Origin: Chitinophaga varians
GTDB lineage: Bacteria > Bacteroidota > Bacteroidia > Chitinophagales > Chitinophagaceae
NCBI RefSeq assembly: GCF_012641275.1
Contig: NZ_JABAIA010000003.1
Coordinates: 186,001 to 250,000 of the forward strand
DNA length: 64,000 nt
Direction: 5' to 3'
How positions within the stretch are numbered: position 1 is the stretch's first letter; every line of letters starts with the position of its first letter. The position numbers and the translations under genes were made by a program. Below the pieces are notes generated by a model that was not told where the DNA came from, made no database searches, and was given only the letters and a program-made list of their open reading frames with translations. Below are positions 8,721 to 16,711 of the stretch, one piece after another.

Positions 8721-9452
8721 TTATTTCAGTGTGTTGATCACATTAAAATAAAGGTCGACAGACAATGGCCCGATGCCTGGGCCGTTTTTGTGCATAGACA
8801 GGTTGGCTTCCTGTGCAGGCAGGGCACGGAGCGATTTGATATGCAACAGCATCAGCAGGGAGAAGGCGGCGGACAGTATTTTGAGCGCGGAACCGAGGGT
8901 GTTGTAGGCCGTTTTGGTCGTGATACCGGTGCGTCGGGCCACTTCTTCCATAGGCAGGCCATCGAAATAACGAAGCTCCACCAGTTCCTTCTGGCGGGGC
9001 GTGAGCTGAGCAATGGCCCGGCGTACCTTCTCCCGCAGCTCCTCTGTGGTTTGTACGGCCACAATGCGGGCTTCATACGACAGTTCGTAGGGGGCGGCCG
9101 TAGCGAATGCATCGGCAGCTGCGCCGGTCTGTTGTGATTGCCGTATGCCGGCAAATATTTTGCGGCGGAGGTAAGTAAAAAGGTAGGACTTCACATTCCG
9201 GACGGTGTTCAACTGGTGTCGTTTGTCCCATATCTCGAGGAAAACATCGTTGATGGCGTCTTTGGTGAGTTCTGCGTCGCCACAGCTGCGGATGCCATAG
9301 TTGACCAGCGACAGATACATTTTTTCGTACAGGGCTACCAGTGCCTTCTGGTTGTTCTGGCGCACTTCCTCCCATAGCCGGGCATTGGCGGTATCCGTCT
9401 GCGGTTGGCCCGCAGCGGGCTGGTCGCGGAATGTTACTGGTTCATTGTTCAT
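8721..9452 (-). CDS. ECF RNA polymerase sigma factor
   Basis: 243-aa sigma-70 family ECF factor. Region 2 is visible at about residues 40-100 (ALYEKMY, then DAINDVFLEIWDKR followed by VRNVKSYLFTYLRRK), and region 4 at about 145-195 (LTPRQKELVELRYFDG, then MEEVARRTGITTKTAYN as the helix-turn-helix). A C-terminal extension of about 45 residues beginning LSAAFSLLMLLHI is hydrophobic at its start and is not part of the minimal ECF fold. It heads the minus-strand run FecR, STN-SusC, SusD, arylsulfotransferase-like, cytochrome, and is likely to drive susC in response to FecR. Confidence 0.95.
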   Translation of the reverse strand: MNNEPVTFRDQPAAGQPQTDTANARLWEEVRQNNQKALVALYEKMYLSLVNYGIRSCGDAELTKDAINDVFLEIWDKRHQLNTVRNVKSYLFTYLRRKIFAGIRQSQQTGAAADAFATAAPYELSYEARIVAVQTTEELREKVRRAIAQLTPRQKELVELRYFDGLPMEEVARRTGITTKTAYNTLGSALKILSAAFSLLMLLHIKSLRALPAQEANLSMHKNGPGIGPLSVDLYFNVINTLK

Positions 9453-9596
9453 CCGGAAAATTATTCAGCTGTTTATTGACAGGATGGCTGGTAGGTCCTG
9501 TTTCATGTTCACGTGGTAACAGTTACTGACTTTGGTTGTTTTTGTTCAGACCGGAAGGTAGTAATAATTCGCGTAGGATCAATAGGCGGGGAAGAA

Positions 9597-9628
9597 AGGG
9601 GAGCCTCTTTTTATTTGAGGCTTCCCGC
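9597..9628 (-). terminator. Intrinsic terminator after the 170-aa secreted protein gene
   Basis: On the minus strand the stop codon of the upstream gene lies within a hairpin with a stem of about 9-10 bp (GGAAGCCTC pairing with GAGGCTCCC, one mismatch) around an A-rich loop, followed by a short T-rich stretch. It would end transcription of the minus-strand gene at 9611-10123. Confidence 0.5.
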
Positions 9629-10123
9629 GATGTAGGTGCAATAATCTTTGTACTTATCCTGTTCGGCTGCGGGGTAGATGATCATGATGGTCTGGAAGAC
9701 ATCGGAATCACCGCCCATATAGTCGATTTTGCGTTTGGCTGTTTTACAGTACACAATCTCGCCTTTGCTGTTGGTGCCGGAATAGATGTAGTAGCCGGGT
9801 TTGATGACCTTATAGGCCACTTTAAGTCCTTTGGTGGCCGACTGGAAGTTATACTTCAAAGGGTCGGTCCCGGGCTGAACGTTATCGTCAATATCCGCCG
9901 GGTCCATGACCAGCTGGCCGAAGGCGTATATTTTGGCCGTGCCTTTCGGGGCGGAAAACGTTTGGCCGTCGCCGTTACCGGATTCTCCGTCGGCTTTAAA
10001 ATCGTCCGGGTATTCCATACAGAACTGGAAGCGGCCGTTGCAATACTTTTTTCTGGCCCCTGTCGTGAAAGACAGGCATAATATTGCCAGCAGCAGGGAG
10101 GTTACACAAATTGTAGCTTTCAT
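9611..10123 (-). CDS. Small secreted protein of unknown function
   Basis: 170-aa protein with a clear N-terminal signal peptide (MKATICVTSLLLAILCLSF). I do not recognise a characterised family. The mature part contains three cysteines and many aromatic residues (CNGRFQFCMEYPDDF, KPGYYIYSGTN, YKDYCTYIAGSLK), suggesting a small exported beta-rich domain, perhaps with a disulfide. The ATG at 10123 is chosen because it begins the signal peptide; the longer open frame to 10207 lacks signal character and would overlap the divergent hydrolase gene. A -7-like box (TACATTTG on the minus strand, 10148-10141) lies just upstream. It is transcribed divergently from the alpha/beta hydrolase. Confidence 0.75.
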   Translation of the reverse strand: MKATICVTSLLLAILCLSFTTGARKKYCNGRFQFCMEYPDDFKADGESGNGDGQTFSAPKGTAKIYAFGQLVMDPADIDDNVQPGTDPLKYNFQSATKGLKVAYKVIKPGYYIYSGTNSKGEIVYCKTAKRKIDYMGGDSDVFQTIMIIYPAAEQDKYKDYCTYIAGSLK

Positions 10124-10140
10124 AATAAATGTCTGAAGCG

Positions 10141-10148
10141 CAAATGTA
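10141..10148 (-). promoter_or_regulatory. -7 promoter box for the 170-aa secreted protein gene
   Basis: On the minus strand this reads TACATTTG, a match to the Bacteroidota -7 consensus TAnnTTTG, 18 bp upstream of the ATG. No good -33 TTTG is seen at the usual distance, so this is a half-match. Confidence 0.4.
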
Positions 10149-10198
10149 AGGTGCTTTTTTACTACTTTCGCCCGGTAAAAAAATCCCTTTCCCGTTTC

Positions 10199-11125
10199 AT
10201 GAAACAAATCCTCACGGCCCTGTTATGCCTGGTATTGTGCCGGGCGCATTCCCAGACCTTATATGTAAAGACTTACGGCAGCCCTACAGACAAACCGGTC
10301 ATTTTCCTGCATGGTGGCCCGGGGTATAACGCCGCTTTTTTTGAAGTAAGCACCGCTGCGCGGCTGGCCGAAAAAGGTTTTTTTGTGATTGTTTACGACC
10401 GCAGGGGTGAAGGCCGTTCGCCGGACACCACGGCTAAATTTACTTTCGGGGAGGCGCTGGCTGATATTGATGGGCTCTATAAAACCTACAAACTGAAAAA
10501 GGCCGTTTTGCTGGGACATAGTTTCGGAGGGGTGCTGGCCGTTAAATACGCAGGCAAAAATCCGGGGGCGGTAGATGCCATTGTGCTGGCAGATGCATTG
10601 CTCAATGCACAGGAAACTTACCGTACTATTCTGGCAAAAGTAAAAGGTATTTACGAGGAGAAAAAGGACAGTATGAGCCTTCGGTATATTGGGATGATTG
10701 AGCAAATGGATACTGCCGGATTGGCATATAACTCCTATGCGCTGGGGCACGCGATGATGAACGGCTTGTACGGGCCGGCACATTTTTCAGATGAGGCGAA
10801 GGTTATCTATCAGGAAACCAGGAAGGATTCCGTGGTGAAAAGATATGCAGGCCAGATGACCCGGCTGGCGCCAACCGGCTATTGGGAGCATGAACATTAC
10901 ACCACCTTGAATATGCTGCCGGAGCTTAAAAAACTGGTGGCCGGGAAGGTAAAGATATATGCAGTTTACGGAAAGGACGACGGGCTGTTTTCTGAAAAAC
11001 AAGTAGCGGCGGTGACGGCGATTTTGGGCAGTGACCGGGTCGATTATCTGACAGGAGCAGGGCATAATGTATTCGCCGACCAGCAGGTTTCTTTCCTTGA
11101 TGACCTTAAAAAATGGCTGAAATAG
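10199..11125 (+). CDS. Secreted alpha/beta hydrolase, proline iminopeptidase-like (S33)
   Basis: 308-aa exported hydrolase. Signal peptide MKQILTALLCLVLCRAHSQ, then the oxyanion motif HGGPG near residue 36, the nucleophile elbow GHSFGG (serine near residue 105), and a C-terminal GAGHNVF carrying the catalytic histidine, with a candidate acid in YGKDDGLF. HGGPG plus this order is typical of the S33/prolyl aminopeptidase group, but many such enzymes act on other esters or amides. ATG at 10199 is preferred because it starts the signal peptide. It stands alone, divergent from the gene at 9611-10123, and is followed by a strong terminator at 11150-11182. Confidence 0.85.
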   Translation: MKQILTALLCLVLCRAHSQTLYVKTYGSPTDKPVIFLHGGPGYNAAFFEVSTAARLAEKGFFVIVYDRRGEGRSPDTTAKFTFGEALADIDGLYKTYKLKKAVLLGHSFGGVLAVKYAGKNPGAVDAIVLADALLNAQETYRTILAKVKGIYEEKKDSMSLRYIGMIEQMDTAGLAYNSYALGHAMMNGLYGPAHFSDEAKVIYQETRKDSVVKRYAGQMTRLAPTGYWEHEHYTTLNMLPELKKLVAGKVKIYAVYGKDDGLFSEKQVAAVTAILGSDRVDYLTGAGHNVFADQQVSFLDDLKKWLK

Positions 11126-11149
11126 GCTGGTTTTTATGTATTACTTAAT

Positions 11150-11182
11150 AAAAATGCAGGTTTTTTAGACCTGCATTTTTTT
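11150..11182 (+). terminator. Intrinsic terminator after the alpha/beta hydrolase
   Basis: Perfect stem ATGCAGGT/ACCTGCAT (11154-11161 with 11169-11176), flanked by A-rich sequence on the left and a run of T on the right. The flanking A/T runs make it potentially bidirectional. Confidence 0.8.
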
Positions 11183-11300
11183 ATATCTGGCTGATAAAAT
11201 GTCTGTATTGTAACTATTAGATTATCAATATATTTAGTCGAATTGTTTAAAGTAAAGTAAAACTTTAAGTAGCCGCCGCAATTTCCTGTTATGTTATTTT

Positions 11301-11531
11301 TCAGGCACCTGGTCTTATCCCTGTTTCCGCAAAAACGAGATCGCCCAGCTCTTCCAGTGAATTAACCGTAACGAGTGAAACATGTTCCATTGGTAGGGGT
11401 GAAAACAACCACCGCGGACCACTCTCCACCACCCCAAATGCTGACCCTCCGATTTCGATTTTATACGACCTTTTCGCCGGCTGAAAAATGAAACCCAACT
11501 CCAGTAATTTATCATGACTGATTGCGGTCAT
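11301..11531 (-). CDS. Hypothetical small protein, 76 aa
   Basis: 76-aa protein without signal peptide or membrane segment. The sequence has balanced composition (LLELGFIFQPAKRSYKIEI, then a glycine turn, then a region ending ELGDLVFAETGIRP), reading like a small alpha/beta domain. I do not recognise a family. It is alone on the minus strand between the terminator at 11150-11182 and the 11946 SusC gene. The region upstream is AT-rich. Coding status rests only on composition and a plausible start. Confidence 0.5.
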   Translation of the reverse strand: MTAISHDKLLELGFIFQPAKRSYKIEIGGSAFGVVESGPRWLFSPLPMEHVSLVTVNSLEELGDLVFAETGIRPGA

Positions 11532-11945
11532 CGTGTATATATATTTTCACGAATATAATAATTTAATTTAAATTGAAATAACTGTCTGAAGAATTTAAAA
11601 AATATCGCTGTGGCGGCGCACTAGAAAAGTTAAAAGTCTATAAATTTGGTAGACTAAAAACTTGTGAGTACTTTTATCGCGCTTACAGAACAATCAATAT
11701 GCTGCTGACAAAAGGGCAGCAGCGCGGCAACCGGAATCGAAAAATTTGGTTATTTTATTATTTGATTATTGCGTTATGGGATGTGTGACATATGCCCATG
11801 CAGGCTTCCCCGAATAGTAAAACAGATAACCAAATGATACCATAATTGAGTAATCAAACAATCAGGATTGTCAGGCTTTTACTACCCGACCATTTACCAG
11901 GCCACCTGGTAAAAAACACTCATTTGTTTAAACCAAAAGTTACCT
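11532..11945. other. Gene-free AT-rich region upstream of the plus-strand SusCD-hydrolase operon
   Basis: 414 bp without a credible gene. It contains a hairpin GCTGCTG/CAGCAGC (11701-11707 with 11717-11723), stretches of ATTTGG/TTATTTG-like sequence also seen in the gap at 7310-7409, and a perfect inverted repeat at 11893-11913. I could not identify a convincing -33/-7 pair. Confidence 0.5.
11893..11913. promoter_or_regulatory. Perfect inverted repeat in the leader of susC
   Basis: TTTACCAGG and CCTGGTAAA are perfect complements separated by CCA, 32 bp upstream of the SusC ATG. There is no T-run after it on either strand, so it is not an obvious terminator. It could be an operator or an mRNA leader hairpin. 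Confidence 0.4.
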
Positions 11946-14900
11946 ATGGACTTATTTTACATTAATGCACGTAAGCGGACATGGGCTATCCTCCTGTTGA
12001 TACTGGCCCTTGGTTCCCCGATGTTTTTGCTGGCGCAACAGCGTGCAGGCGTAAGCGGTACCGTACGTAACGACCGCAACGAGGTCCTGCCGGGAGCTTC
12101 CGTTACCGTCACCAATACGGCCACCGGCACCACTTCCTCCACGCAGACCAATGCGGCCGGCGTGTTTCAGTTTCCAAACCTTCCCTCCGGAGGCCCTTAC
12201 ACCTTCCGTATTACTTTCATCGGCCTGGAGCCACAGGAGCTCTCCGGCTATACCCTCAAGGCAGGAACGCCGCTGCTGCTCAACGCCGTACTCAAAGAAT
12301 CCGCCTCGTCGCTCAACCAGGTAGTCGTAGTGGGCTACGGCGTGCAACGCCGCCGTGAAGTGACCGGCGCCGTGTCTTCCATCCGCGCCGCAGAGCTGAA
12401 AGACCAGCCGGTATCCAGCTTTGCCCAGGCTATCGCAGGCAAGGTGGCAGGGGTGCAGGTGATACAGAACACCGGCGCGCCCGGCGGCAGCCTCAGCGTC
12501 CGCATCAGGGGCCTCAATTCCATTTCGGCCGGTACAGATCCGCTCTACGTCGTAGATGGGTTCCCGTTATCCAACGACCTGAAGAACCTGCAAGGCACTA
12601 CAGACGTAGTAGGCATCACCGGCCAGGCTTCCTTCCAGAAATCACCGGACCCGCTCAGCACCCTCAACAGCGACGATATCGAGTCCATCGAAATACTCAA
12701 GGATGCTTCCGCGGCCTCTATCTATGGCTCCCGGGCCTCTAACGGCGTGGTGCTCATCTCCACCAAAAAAGGGAAAAAAGAAGGACCGCCTTCCTTTAGT
12801 TATAACGCCTACGGCGGCTTCCAACAGGTAAGCAAAAAAATCAAAATGCTGGACGCCTATCAATGGGCGAAACTCTCTTTTGACGCCAAGAACAACGCTT
12901 ATCTCGACGCCAAACCCGGTGGCAGCATCAACGATGACAATGCCACCCGCGGCAACTCCAACTTCCAGATAGCTCCGGAAACACTGCCGTACCTCAACGG
13001 GGAAAAGGGGCTGGTGAACACCGACTGGCAGGATGCGGTATTCCGCACCGCGCCGGTACAAAATCACACGCTCTCCGCTTCCGGCGGTAATGATAAATTC
13101 CAGTATTATATCTCCGGTAATTATCTCGATCAAAAAGGTGTCGTGATCGGTTCGGGGTATAAGAGATATGGAGTAAGGGCCAATTTTACGGCCAACCTCA
13201 CCTCCCGGCTGAAAGTAGGTCTCTCCCTGAACCCCACCTTTGATCATTATGACCTGATCAACAGTGAAGGCCCCTGGACGTTTGACGGTATCCTGAGCAA
13301 TGCCCTTAAAGCATCACCCATCTTTCCGGTGTACAACCCTGACGGTTCCCTGGCCACCAACAAACAAAACGTGTGGGCCTATGGCTACTCCGGCGGAGAA
13401 AACCCGGTGGCGCTCGCCACCCAGATCGAAGATAAACTGGACCACGTACGCAACCTCGGACATATCTATGGCGAATACACGATTATTAAAGGGCTGACCT
13501 TTAAAACCTTCTTCGGAACGGACATCAATTATTTCAACCGCAACTATTACCGTCCTTCCACGCTGGGCAGCTATAAACCTATCCAGCAGGCAGCGCCCAC
13601 CGTGCCTAAAGGGTCCGCCCAGACGGCGCAGTCGGTGAACTGGTTATGGGAAAACACGCTCAACTATCATTTTGAGGCGTCAAAACACCGCTTCGATGTG
13701 CTGGCAGGATACACTTCGCAGAAAAATACCACCAAAGCCAACGAAACGGTAGGCACCGGCTTCCCTAACGATGCCGTACATACGATTAATGCGGCCACCA
13801 TTACCAGCGGCACGTCTAATACCTCCCAATGGTCGCTGCTCTCGTACCTGGGACGTATCAACTACAACTATGACGATAAATATTTCGTAAGCGCCAGTCT
13901 GCGCAGCGATGGTTCGTCCCGCTTCGGGGCCAACAACAAATGGGGCTATTTCCCGTCTGTCTCCGGCGGATGGCTGATCAGCAATGAGGCGTTCTTTAAA
14001 GTGCCTGTAATTTCCGAGCTGAAAGCCCGCGTGAGTTACGGCACTTCCGGTAACTTCCAGATCGCCAACTACGCTTCCTATGACCTGCTGGCTTCCAATA
14101 ACTATATCCTTGGCAGCGGCAACGGCAATGTGGTCAATGGCGCCGGGCTTGCCCAGCCAGCCAATCCGGACCTGACCTGGGAGAAGACGGTGCAATTCAA
14201 CGCCGGCCTGGACCTTGGCCTTTTCCAGAACCGTATTTATCTCAGCGCGGACTATTATAAAACCACCACCTCCGACCTGCTGCTGAACGTGCCGGTGCCC
14301 TTTAGTTCCGGTTTTGCCACAGCGCTCAAAAATGTGGGCAAGGTGCAGAACAGCGGCGTGGAATTCGGTCTGACCACCCGCAACCTTACCGGGGCATTCA
14401 GCTGGAACACCAATTTCAACCTGTCGGCCAACAAGAATAAAGTGCTGCAGCTTGGTCCGGGTAACGCCCCGATCCTGTCGGACGGTGGTAACGGCACTAT
14501 CTCACAGTTGTTCATTACTGCGGTGGGCCAGCCTATCGGCAGCTACTACGGCTATGTGAACGGAGGAGTGTTTGTTAACCAGGACGAGATCAACAGTTAT
14601 CCTCATTACGCCACCGCCAAACCGGGGGACCGTCGTTTTGTGGACGTGAACGGAGACAAAAAAATCGATGCCAACGACCGTACCACCATTGGCAGCTATT
14701 TCCCGGATTTTATCTGGGGGATGACCAATGAATTCCGGTACAAAGGCTTCGATCTGGCCATATCCCTGCAGGGGGTGCATGGTAATGAGATCCTGAACCT
14801 GCAACGCCGCTTTATCTTTAATATGGAAGGTAACGCCAACCAGATGGCCGATGCCCTGTCTTACTGGAAATCCCCGCAAGACCCCGGAGATGGCAACGTG

Positions 14901-15206
14901 ATGCGCGCCAACCGCGTCACCAACGCCAACAGCGCCCAGATCAGCTCCTTCCATGTGGAAGACGGTTCGTTTGTGCGTTTGCGTAATGTGACCCTCGGCT
15001 ACACCTTCAATAAAAAGCTGCTGGGCAACCATGTCAACGCCCTGCGTCTGTATGTGTCCGGCCAGAATATCTACACCTGGACACACTACACCGGTTACAA
15101 CCCCGAAGTGAACGCCCGGCCCGACAGTCCGCTGTCACAGGGAGAGGACTACGGTACTTATCCGCTGCCGAAAACCTTTATCGCCGGTATAAATCTTTCA
15201 TTCTAA
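11946..15206 (+). CDS. SusC-type TonB-dependent transporter (no STN domain)
   Basis: 1086-aa outer-membrane transporter. After the signal peptide (cut after LLAQ) the protein begins directly with the carboxypeptidase-regulatory-like domain (GVSGTVRNDRNEVLPGASVT, about 34-115), followed by the TonB-box-like NQVVVVGYGVQRR, the plug domain with IRGLNSISAGTDPLYVVDG and ASIYGSRASNGVVLIST, and a barrel ending in GINLSF. There is no STN domain and no sigma/FecR pair beside it, so it is not built for transmembrane signalling. It is the first gene of a tight three-gene operon with SusD and a CocE-type hydrolase. Confidence 0.95.
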   Translation: MDLFYINARKRTWAILLLILALGSPMFLLAQQRAGVSGTVRNDRNEVLPGASVTVTNTATGTTSSTQTNAAGVFQFPNLPSGGPYTFRITFIGLEPQELSGYTLKAGTPLLLNAVLKESASSLNQVVVVGYGVQRRREVTGAVSSIRAAELKDQPVSSFAQAIAGKVAGVQVIQNTGAPGGSLSVRIRGLNSISAGTDPLYVVDGFPLSNDLKNLQGTTDVVGITGQASFQKSPDPLSTLNSDDIESIEILKDASAASIYGSRASNGVVLISTKKGKKEGPPSFSYNAYGGFQQVSKKIKMLDAYQWAKLSFDAKNNAYLDAKPGGSINDDNATRGNSNFQIAPETLPYLNGEKGLVNTDWQDAVFRTAPVQNHTLSASGGNDKFQYYISGNYLDQKGVVIGSGYKRYGVRANFTANLTSRLKVGLSLNPTFDHYDLINSEGPWTFDGILSNALKASPIFPVYNPDGSLATNKQNVWAYGYSGGENPVALATQIEDKLDHVRNLGHIYGEYTIIKGLTFKTFFGTDINYFNRNYYRPSTLGSYKPIQQAAPTVPKGSAQTAQSVNWLWENTLNYHFEASKHRFDVLAGYTSQKNTTKANETVGTGFPNDAVHTINAATITSGTSNTSQWSLLSYLGRINYNYDDKYFVSASLRSDGSSRFGANNKWGYFPSVSGGWLISNEAFFKVPVISELKARVSYGTSGNFQIANYASYDLLASNNYILGSGNGNVVNGAGLAQPANPDLTWEKTVQFNAGLDLGLFQNRIYLSADYYKTTTSDLLLNVPVPFSSGFATALKNVGKVQNSGVEFGLTTRNLTGAFSWNTNFNLSANKNKVLQLGPGNAPILSDGGNGTISQLFITAVGQPIGSYYGYVNGGVFVNQDEINSYPHYATAKPGDRRFVDVNGDKKIDANDRTTIGSYFPDFIWGMTNEFRYKGFDLAISLQGVHGNEILNLQRRFIFNMEGNANQMADALSYWKSPQDPGDGNVMRANRVTNANSAQISSFHVEDGSFVRLRNVTLGYTFNKKLLGNHVNALRLYVSGQNIYTWTHYTGYNPEVNARPDSPLSQGEDYGTYPLPKTFIAGINLSF

Positions 15207-15218
15207 AACCAGGGCTCT

Positions 15219-16691
15219 ATGAAACGTCAATATATACTACCGCTTTTAGGCATACTTACCTTCAGCGCCTGCAGCAAGGATTTTATCAACCTTACGCCGC
15301 AGTCCAACCAAACAACTTCCACCTTTTTTAAGACGGCATCTGATTTTGAGCAGGGGGTGAATGCTGTTTACGACGGCCTGCAAAGCGCGCAGACCTACGG
15401 CAAAACCTATTATTACCTGATGGAAGTACGCAGCGACAATACCGATATATGGGACCGTGGCGCGTTGGCCGGTGTAGCTTCCCAGATCGACTTTTTTACC
15501 GAAGTGACCACCAATCCTTTTGTCAGCGACGGGTATGCCGGCGCTTATGTGATCATCACGCGGGCCAATGCCGTGTTGGACCAGATCGATGCCTCCGCGA
15601 TCCCTGACGCATCCAAAAAACAATACAAAGGGGAGGCGTTGTTCCTGCGGGCATTGTCTTACTTCAACCTGGTACGGCTATACGGAGCGGTGCCGCTGGT
15701 CACCAAAATGGAGACTACCTCGCAGGCGCTGGGCCATAAAAGAAATGCCGTTACGGAAATATATGCGCAGATAGAGAGTGATCTGCAAACCGCCGCATCT
15801 TTGCTGCCGGCTGTTTATGCTAACGCCAACGACTATGGGCGGGCCACGGCTGGCAGTGCCTTCGGCCTGCTGGGCAAAGTGCTGGTGACAGAGAAAAAAT
15901 GGGCCGATGCCTTGACAGCCCTGAAAAACCTAGGCGCCGGCTACAGTCTGCTCAATGACTATGCTGACCTCTACAAGCCGGCCAACGTGGTGAACCCCGA
16001 AATACTGTTTGCCGTGCGTTTCAAAAAAGGCCTCAATCCTTCTGAAGGCAACAACTATTTCGCCGATATGGTGCCGGTGTCTTTCTATTATAATGGTGTG
16101 CAATACGGGGGCTCCAACAACAACCGGCCTACCCACGACCTGGTGGCCAATTATGAACCAGGAGACAAACGACTGGGCGTATCGCTGGATACCATCTACA
16201 ATAACAGCGCAACCAATGTGGTCAAGGGCAACTATGTAAAAAAATACTTCGATGTGCCCGGCGCCACCAACGATGGCGGCAGCAATTTCCCGGTGCTTCG
16301 CTACGCAGATATACTCTTATTGCAGGCGGAAGCACTCAATGAGCAGGCATACAGTGGCGCTACCGGCCCGGGAACGGCCTTCGGTTTCCTGAACGCTGTC
16401 CGCAAAAGGGCAGGCCTGGCAGAAAAGACACCTGCCGATCTGCCGGACCAGGCCAGTTTCCGCAATGCTGTTTTCCGTGAAAGGAGAGTGGAACTGGCAT
16501 TTGAGAACGACCGCTGGTTTGACCTGGCCCGCAGCAGCAACGGCGTGGCGGTATTGCAGGCTCACCTGAAGCAGGAGTACAATCTGGCTACGCCGGTGTT
16601 AAACGCCGACCGCCTGTTGTTCCCCATTCCGCAGAGTGAAATCAATATCCATAATGACCCCGCCAACTTCCCGCAGAACAAGGGGTATTAG
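15219..16691 (+). CDS. RagB/SusD-family outer-membrane lipoprotein
   Basis: 490-aa SusD homologue with lipobox FSAC18. N-terminal SusD features (NLTPQSNQTTSTFFKTASDF) and the C-terminal RagB/SusD block (LNAVRKRAGLAEKTPADLP, RERRVELAFENDRWFDLARS, LLFPIPQSEINIH) are intact and length is normal. It starts 12 bp after the SusC stop and is followed after 20 bp by the hydrolase gene, so the three form an operon for uptake and periplasmic cleavage of one kind of substrate. Confidence 0.95.
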   Translation: MKRQYILPLLGILTFSACSKDFINLTPQSNQTTSTFFKTASDFEQGVNAVYDGLQSAQTYGKTYYYLMEVRSDNTDIWDRGALAGVASQIDFFTEVTTNPFVSDGYAGAYVIITRANAVLDQIDASAIPDASKKQYKGEALFLRALSYFNLVRLYGAVPLVTKMETTSQALGHKRNAVTEIYAQIESDLQTAASLLPAVYANANDYGRATAGSAFGLLGKVLVTEKKWADALTALKNLGAGYSLLNDYADLYKPANVVNPEILFAVRFKKGLNPSEGNNYFADMVPVSFYYNGVQYGGSNNNRPTHDLVANYEPGDKRLGVSLDTIYNNSATNVVKGNYVKKYFDVPGATNDGGSNFPVLRYADILLLQAEALNEQAYSGATGPGTAFGFLNAVRKRAGLAEKTPADLPDQASFRNAVFRERRVELAFENDRWFDLARSSNGVAVLQAHLKQEYNLATPVLNADRLLFPIPQSEINIHNDPANFPQNKGY

Positions 16692-16711
16692 GGGCGGTTA
16701 AACGAGAAGCC

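Noticed and set aside
11893..11913. Terminator upstream of the susC at 11946
   Set aside because: The stem is perfect but no T-run follows on either strand; kept only as an inverted repeat of unknown role.
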